In this document: positions 59,656 to 64,000 of the stretch, piece by piece
Position numbering within the stretch: position 1 is the first letter of the stretch
Layout: each line of letters opens with the position of its first letter
DNA from: Caldilineaceae bacterium
GTDB lineage: Bacteria > Chloroflexota > Anaerolineae > Caldilineales > Caldilineaceae
DNA: 64,000 nucleotides
NCBI GenBank assembly: GCA_026645575.1
Contig: JAPKMW010000019.1
Span: 1 to 64,000 of the forward strand
Direction: 5' to 3'
The notes under the pieces: generated by a model
Seen by the model: only the letters and a program-made list of their open reading frames with translations
What the model was told of the DNA's origin: nothing
Databases searched by the model: none
Position numbers and translations under genes: made by a program

Positions 59656-59952
59656 CTACCGTAGGTTAATCACGTTGGTCGGCAACCCATTGTTCAGGAC
59701 GCTACCGCCACCTGCTTGGAATTCAGTGTGCCAGACGCCATTGACCAAGTAATGAAAGTGATACTGCTGGCCAATGGGCAAATCCACCATGGCGCGCCAG
59801 GCGCCGTCATGCGCTTGGGTCAGCGGTGTACCGGTGGACGACCAATTGTTGAAATCACCTACCACAAAGACGCGATCTGCCCAACAATCGGCTGGTAATT
59901 CAAAGAGGACGCGAGCGTGATTGGCTTTGGGCGAGTTTAGCTTATGAATCAT
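59656..59952 (-). CDS. stand-alone CBM48/early-set glycan-binding protein
   Basis: 98 residues from ATG 59952 (GGAG upstream). The whole protein is one CBM48-like module: ARVLFELPADCWADRVFVVG, DFNNWSSTGTPLTQAHDGAW, QYHFHYLVNGVWHTEFQAGG. The D-F-N-x-W motif is shared with AMPK beta-subunit glycogen-binding domains and isoamylase N-domains. There is no catalytic domain, signal or membrane segment. Likely binds intracellular alpha-glucan or serves as an adaptor. Confidence 0.85.
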   Translation of the reverse strand: MIHKLNSPKANHARVLFELPADCWADRVFVVGDFNNWSSTGTPLTQAHDGAWRAMVDLPIGQQYHFHYLVNGVWHTEFQAGGGSVLNNGLPTNVINLR

Positions 59953-60330
59953 CGTGTTTATCTTCTCCACGGCGATGAAGGCTTATAGAATTGAAGAATT
60001 GATTGCTACCACTGAGCATACCGCGCGCGGGGGCGTTCTGGTTATAGATAAAGATACAGAACGCGGGTATACATGAGACATAGAACAGGCTTGTTTTCCA
60101 TCCTTACTCCTTGGCATGCTTACCGCTATATGCAAGATGATCAAGAGTCGCAATTCTCATCGAATTTTAAGATTTACTCCAGAATTTCTTGAGCTTTGTG
60201 CCGTATGATAAAGCGGTATTATTAACTTTCAGTAGACCGTAACACACTCGGTAACGCATAGACTGACGCTGGACTACGCGACTGCCTGACTGCGGACTAC
60301 TGACTTTCGTCGAACAAAAGGATAAGCATT
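59953..60330. other. intergenic region with a dispersed repeat
   Basis: No credible gene. Contains AT-rich sequence around 60140-60230 and the inverted copy of the small dispersed repeat at 60230-60302 immediately before the helix-hairpin-helix lipoprotein gene. Confidence 0.4.
60230..60302 (-). repeat. dispersed small repeat, copy 3 (inverted)
   Basis: Read on the minus strand it starts CAGTAGTCCGC and ends ACGGTCTACTG, 73 bases, like copies at 48486 and 49197. It is 28 bases before a gene start, as copy 2 is close to the FHA gene. Confidence 0.6.
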
Positions 60331-60888
60331 GTGAATAACGTACAAAAACGGATCGACCTGAGGTTGGTCTCCTTGCTGCTGGGTGGTGTATTGACCCTGG
60401 TCGCTTGTGCAACGCCACAGGCGCCGGCAACGCAGCCAGCACCCGCAGCCACGGCGACCACTGCCGAACAACCGGCGGACGCCGCAACCACCGCCGAACA
60501 ACCGGCAGCAACAGCGGCAAAACTGAACCTCAATACGGTGACCGAAGACGAGCTATTGAACACCATCCCCGACTTTGGCAACCGCATGGTGCGTGAATTC
60601 TTTGAATATCGCCCCTACATCAGCATTCAACAGTTCCGCAAAGAGATCGGCAAGTATGTCGATGAAGCACAGGTGGCGGCCTATGAGCAGTATGTCTATG
60701 TGCCGATCAATGTGAATGAAGCGGATGCGGCCACCATCATGCAAATTCCTGAGGTGGATGAAGCGACCGCCGAGGGTTTGGTTGCCACCCGCCCCTACGA
60801 ATCGCCGGCAGCTTTTCTCGACAAATTGGCTGAACTTGCCCCCGCCGTGGATCGCACCGCGGCAGAAAGCTATCTGGAGGCGCAATGA
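60331..60888 (+). CDS. lipoprotein with duplicated ComEA-like helix-hairpin-helix
   Basis: 185 residues from GTG 60331. Lipobox LGGVLTLVAC, Ala/Thr/Pro linker with a doubled TTAEQPA motif, then two helix-hairpin-helix units: LNLNTVTEDELLNTIPDFGN with YISIQQFRKEIGKYV, and INVNEADAATIMQIPEVDEA with YESPAAFLDKLAEL. ComEA binds DNA during transformation, but the typical GIG hairpin is degenerate here (PDFGN, PEVDE), so DNA binding is doubtful. The stop overlaps the next start by four bases (ATGA), so the two are co-translated. Confidence 0.82.
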   Translation: MNNVQKRIDLRLVSLLLGGVLTLVACATPQAPATQPAPAATATTAEQPADAATTAEQPAATAAKLNLNTVTEDELLNTIPDFGNRMVREFFEYRPYISIQQFRKEIGKYVDEAQVAAYEQYVYVPINVNEADAATIMQIPEVDEATAEGLVATRPYESPAAFLDKLAELAPAVDRTAAESYLEAQ

Positions 60889-61316
60889 GCGCAGATCTGA
60901 TTCTGGCCCGCTTGCGCCGCTTCCTGTTGGGGTTGGCCGCCTTTATTTGTGTCGGGACGATGGTTGAATTGGCCTTAGCCAAGCACTGGGAAGGCCCGAT
61001 ACAACTACTGCCCTTTCTGCTGGCTGTCTTGAGCCTGATTACGATTGGCGCTGTCTTCCTCGCCCCAACCCAACGGCGCTTGCGTTTCATGCGCTGGATT
61101 ACGGCGATCACATTGGCCGGCAGTCTCTTTGGCATCTTTGAACACCTGGAGCACAACATCGAATTTGCGCTGGAGATTCGTCCCAACGCAGCCGTAGGCG
61201 ATGTCTTCTGGGCAGCGTTGGCCGGCGGCAACCCGCTGTTGGCGCCTGGCATCTTAGCCTTTATGGCCGTGTTGGCATTGGCCGCCACCTATTACCATCC
61301 GGCATTACAGAAATAA
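60885..61316 (+). CDS. four-helix integral membrane protein
   Basis: 143 residues with four membrane spans: FLLGLAAFICVGTMVELALA, LLPFLLAVLSLITIGAVFL, WITAITLAGSLFGIFEHLEH and APGILAFMAVLALAATYY. A His/Glu motif lies at the end of helix three (GIFEHLEHNIEF). No family recognised. Coupled to the preceding helix-hairpin-helix lipoprotein by a 4-base overlap, so they probably act together in the membrane. Confidence 0.8.
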   Translation: MSADLILARLRRFLLGLAAFICVGTMVELALAKHWEGPIQLLPFLLAVLSLITIGAVFLAPTQRRLRFMRWITAITLAGSLFGIFEHLEHNIEFALEIRPNAAVGDVFWAALAGGNPLLAPGILAFMAVLALAATYYHPALQK

Positions 61317-61379
61317 GCTCTCTACGCATAAGATTACGGTTAATCGATGGCATGATTGCTATAATCGCTGCCAAATTAG

Positions 61380-61418
61380 ATGACAAAGCAGAGTTTGACC
61401 CAAACCCTGCTTTGTCAT
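61380..61418. terminator. hairpin after the four-helix membrane protein
   Basis: 17-base arms (61380-61396 and 61402-61418) with a single G-T wobble and a 5-base loop. Confidence 0.65.
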
Positions 61419-61554
61419 AGCTAACAAATTTTAATGAACGGTTAATCTGCCTCTTATCAAAAACACAGAAAAGGATGCGTTATCTACCAGTAGAACCATC
61501 TGTTGCTTTTATTAACCAAGGGCCGACAGATGATGGTGTACAGCGGAGGATGGC

Positions 61555-62838
61555 ATGAGTCGTCAACACGTTTCCTTTGAGTGGCATCTTGTCGAAGACG
61601 ATGCTGCATGGGACAACCTGGCTGTCCAAGAATGGGGCGTTGATAACAACCAACGGATTGCTGCCCGCCAGGCGATGGTCAATATTGACTATCGCGTGAC
61701 GGCGCACCTTCTCCGTTGTTTGACGATCTGTCTGGCCGGTTTGATTTTAGTTGCGGCTGTCGATGTGAGCGCTGAGGAGCGGGTGCGCCGGCGCGCCATC
61801 ACGGGCATTAGCACCCTGTTGACCCAAGCAACGCACAAAACGGCAATAGGCGCCGAGCAAGCTGTTATCCTGTTGCAGGAAACCACACCGGCGTTCGTTA
61901 TGCCAGGGCAACCTACGGCGCCCGTCATCGGACTGGTGCGGGTGGAGCCAATCGGTGAACTCACCCTGGCTGAAGTCATTCTCAACGACCAACCACCCAA
62001 CTGGCGTATGACCACCCCCTATCGTGAAACGCGTTTTTACCACGAAACTGAGGATGGCTGGCGGCAGATTCGTCCTGACGACGCCTTTTGGGGCGACCCC
62101 ATCCAACGAGAGACCGTTCACCTGCGCTTTGAATTTATGACGCGTGACGCTGCCATCATTGAACCCTTGTTGGAACCCCTGGATGAACTCTATGAAAGTG
62201 CGCATACGTTCTTGGGGCTTGATCTCCCCCCGCCATCAGCCAAACTGACGATTGAAATTACCCCGGAACGTGTCACCGGATGGGGCATGTCGAATGATCG
62301 TCTCCGGATCACTTCCCCCCTTATGTCCCAGATTCCTACAACACTATCCGCCGCAACCTTCTTGCGCCATCAAATCACCAGCCGTCTCTTGTCGCTGATC
62401 ATCAGCACCCAGCCTCCCAGCCAAACCATCGATTCAGTCAGTGAACGTTCTTATCTAGCGCAGTGGCGCGCCATGCGACGGGGGCTGCGCAGTTGGTTGC
62501 AGCATGAACTGCTGGCCGAACGCTGGCCGTGGGATCAACAAGCTGCCACCTTTTTCCAGCAGAGTTATCAGCCGACTGAACCATTGACGCTGGGCGCACT
62601 CTGGTGGGGGAACGGGCAGCAATTCGCTGAACTGGAACAGATGATGTGGCAAAGCGCCGCTGCCGAGTCGGTGATTGACTATGCCATTGCCACTTACGGC
62701 CCGGAAATCTTACCCCGTCTCTGGCGCGGCTTTCATGAGTATGAAACTTCCGCCGAGTGGGTGAATGGCGTCTTTGATCGCACCGTTGAGGAGTTTGAGG
62801 CTGGCTGGAATCAATATCTGGCCGAGCGACCAGGTTAA
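61555..62838 (+). CDS. membrane-anchored protein, degenerate peptidase-MA-like
   Basis: 427 residues; GGAGGA precedes ATG 61555. About 50 N-terminal residues lie before one membrane helix (LLRCLTICLAGLILVAAVDV), so a type II anchor is likely. The outer part ends SVIDYAIATYGPEILPRLWR and FDRTVEEFEAGWNQYL, the C-terminal pattern of peptidase-MA-like proteins. The zinc motif HExxH of that family is not present; the nearest match, LQHELLAERW, lacks the second His. It is therefore either a pseudo-enzyme or only distantly related. Confidence 0.7.
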   Translation: MSRQHVSFEWHLVEDDAAWDNLAVQEWGVDNNQRIAARQAMVNIDYRVTAHLLRCLTICLAGLILVAAVDVSAEERVRRRAITGISTLLTQATHKTAIGAEQAVILLQETTPAFVMPGQPTAPVIGLVRVEPIGELTLAEVILNDQPPNWRMTTPYRETRFYHETEDGWRQIRPDDAFWGDPIQRETVHLRFEFMTRDAAIIEPLLEPLDELYESAHTFLGLDLPPPSAKLTIEITPERVTGWGMSNDRLRITSPLMSQIPTTLSAATFLRHQITSRLLSLIISTQPPSQTIDSVSERSYLAQWRAMRRGLRSWLQHELLAERWPWDQQAATFFQQSYQPTEPLTLGALWWGNGQQFAELEQMMWQSAAAESVIDYAIATYGPEILPRLWRGFHEYETSAEWVNGVFDRTVEEFEAGWNQYLAERPG

Positions 62839-62849
62839 AAACTATTTTA

Positions 62850-62890
62850 GTTCGTTGGTCGGTCCTGATCTGACGAACCAACCAACGAAC
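62850..62890. repeat. short inverted repeat
   Basis: GTTCGTTGGT (62850-62859) and ACCAACGAAC (62881-62890). It shares CGTTGGT with the hairpin at 1802-1850 and is followed by CCAACCAACC. Confidence 0.55.
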
Positions 62891-62911
62891 CAACCAACCG
62901 ATAGGATCGTT

Positions 62912-63628
62912 ATGTTCCAATTGATTGACCGTAAGTTTACGATGATGCTTGTGCTTGTTCTCCTGTTAGCTAGTGCAGTGGCCGGTTGTCAAACGGGCGA
63001 CTTGGCAACCAACGTGACCAGTAATGAACCGGCGGCAACCAGCGCCCCTGCGGCTGGAACCGACAACAACACCCAATCGACTGCCGCCGGCGCAAAGACC
63101 TTTCAATTGACCACCGGCACCGAAGCCCGCTTTGCCATTGACGAAGTCCTCATGGGGCAAGACAAACGGGTTGTCGGCGTGACTTCGTTGGTGGAAGGGC
63201 AGATCACCGTCGATCCCGCCAACCCCAGTAGCGCCCAGATTGGCCCCATTCGCATTGATGCCCGGGACCTGACCACCGACAGCGACCGACGGAATAGCGC
63301 CATCCAACGCTTTGTCCTCCAATCCAATCAGGACGCTTACCGCTACATCACCTTTACACCAACAGCCGTTGAAGGTCTGCCGGCCACCATCGCCATCGGT
63401 GAACCCTTCCAGTTTACCGTCACCGGTGATCTGACCATTCGCGACGTGACGCTGGCCCAAACCTTTCCCATGACCGTCACCGCCAACACAGAAGATGAAT
63501 TGGTCGGCAGCGGCGCCACCACCATCATGTTGGCCGACTACCAGCTTTCGATCCCCAGCGTTCCCTCGGTCGCCTGGGTGGATGATAAAGTTACCCTGGA
63601 AATCGCTTTTACGGCGACAGCGCAATAA
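62912..63628 (+). CDS. YceI-family lipoprotein
   Basis: 238 residues from ATG 62912. Lipobox LLLASAVAGC, an Ala/Thr linker, then a YceI lipocalin-like barrel: TEARFAIDEVLM, GTSL-type turn, QIGPIRIDARDLTTDSDRRN, YRYITFTPTAVEGLP, FTVTGDLTIRDVTLAQTFPM. YceI proteins bind isoprenoid-type lipids. The family blocks for the inner cavity are intact. Its place among other extracytoplasmic lipoproteins fits a carrier role in the envelope. Confidence 0.92.
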   Translation: MFQLIDRKFTMMLVLVLLLASAVAGCQTGDLATNVTSNEPAATSAPAAGTDNNTQSTAAGAKTFQLTTGTEARFAIDEVLMGQDKRVVGVTSLVEGQITVDPANPSSAQIGPIRIDARDLTTDSDRRNSAIQRFVLQSNQDAYRYITFTPTAVEGLPATIAIGEPFQFTVTGDLTIRDVTLAQTFPMTVTANTEDELVGSGATTIMLADYQLSIPSVPSVAWVDDKVTLEIAFTATAQ

Positions 63629-63735
63629 GTATTCAGGAGATTGGGTATAGGATATTCTATTCAAGCTATACACGTGGTCAACAAATCCCAATACCTAGTA
63701 TCCAATTGATCCAACTGCTATAAGGAACCGAAGAC

Positions 63736-64000
63736 ATGAATCGCTCGTCGTTTTTCAACCTGTTTGGTGTGGTCTTGATTTTGTTGTTGCTGACAACGTC
63801 GCCGCTGGCGCATGCCCAAAGCGTGACCGCTTGTGCGGCTGATGCTATCGTACAGCCCGGTGATACGTTATCGGGCATTGCGGCCCGCTACTACGGCAAT
63901 TTGGCAGCCTATGCACAGATTCTCACGGCGACCAATGCGCACGCCGCTGCTGATCCTTCCTATGCCACCATTGCCAACGCCAATGCGCTGGTGGTGGGCT
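63736..64000 (+). CDS. LysM-domain secreted protein (cut by window end)
   Basis: The first 88 codons of a longer gene. Signal peptide (LFGVVLILLLLTTSPLAHA) then LysM: DAIVQPGDTLSGIAARYYGN and LAAYAQILTATNAHA, the expected peptidoglycan/chitin-binding module. AAGGAACCGAAGAC precedes ATG 63736. The frame is still open at base 64000, so total length and further domains are unknown. Confidence 0.85.
   Translation, partial: MNRSSFFNLFGVVLILLLLTTSPLAHAQSVTACAADAIVQPGDTLSGIAARYYGNLAAYAQILTATNAHAAADPSYATIANANALVVG

Overview
The window looks like chromosomal DNA of a Chloroflexota bacterium, possibly Caldilinea/Anaerolineae-like. This is inferred from gene style, not from a marker gene: many lipoproteins with Thr/Pro/Glu-rich linkers, fused caa3-type oxidase subunits, PA14 and LysM surface proteins, membrane Ser/Thr kinases, and very many perfect intergenic inverted repeats. 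Base composition is moderately GC-rich.

1-6.6 kb is housekeeping DNA on the + strand: a cytosolic subtilase with a small putative inhibitor gene, a VOC protein, a molybdenum-cofactor cluster (moeA, moaC, fused moaD-moaE), the RNase P RNA gene, and six tRNA genes (Leu, Ala, Gly, Phe, Gln, His).

6.5-37.2 kb looks like a genomic island of about 30.6 kb inserted at tRNA-His. The 3' half of tRNA-His (6520-6561) recurs in direct orientation at 37128-37169 with 2 mismatches in 42 bases. The left end holds mobile-element debris: an excisionase-like reading frame with an amber codon, an ISKra4-type remnant and an internally deleted IS110 remnant. The cargo is almost entirely on the minus strand and is dedicated to extracytoplasmic electron transfer. 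It has two terminal-oxidase modules (fused cytochrome oxidase subunits I-III plus subunit II), two PQQ-type propeller lipoproteins, two sugar-dehydrogenase-type quinoproteins (one fused to a lysyl-oxidase-like domain), a Tat-exported FAD amine oxidase, mono- and tri-heme cytochromes, and a very large lipoprotein with seven tandem cytochrome c domains. The right-hand module (29.6-36.2 kb) is intact. The left-hand module (9.3-17.8 kb) is decaying: ctaG is truncated, coxB is cut before its copper site, coxA has lost its own start, and a cytochrome c gene is frameshifted.

37.5-49.9 kb holds a PA14/SH3 surface lipoprotein, a CBS protein, a universal stress protein, a dihydroorotate-dehydrogenase-like protein, a small lipoprotein, two overlapping membrane Ser/Thr kinases (one with a C-terminal PD40 propeller), and an FHA plus winged-helix regulator that may read their phosphorylation. 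50-59.6 kb is a mixed metabolic region: metalloprotease, GNAT, two phytanoyl-CoA-dioxygenase-like oxygenases, cupin, SDR, acyl-CoA synthetase, PLP dehydratase, ureohydrolase and several broken genes. 59.6-64 kb encodes a stand-alone CBM48-like protein and extracytoplasmic proteins (helix-hairpin-helix lipoprotein, YceI lipoprotein, and a LysM protein cut by the window end).

Proposed working of the island (inference): surface quinoproteins and the flavin oxidase oxidise small organic substrates; electrons pass through mono-, tri- and hepta-heme cytochromes to the cytochrome domain fused to subunit II, and then to oxygen.
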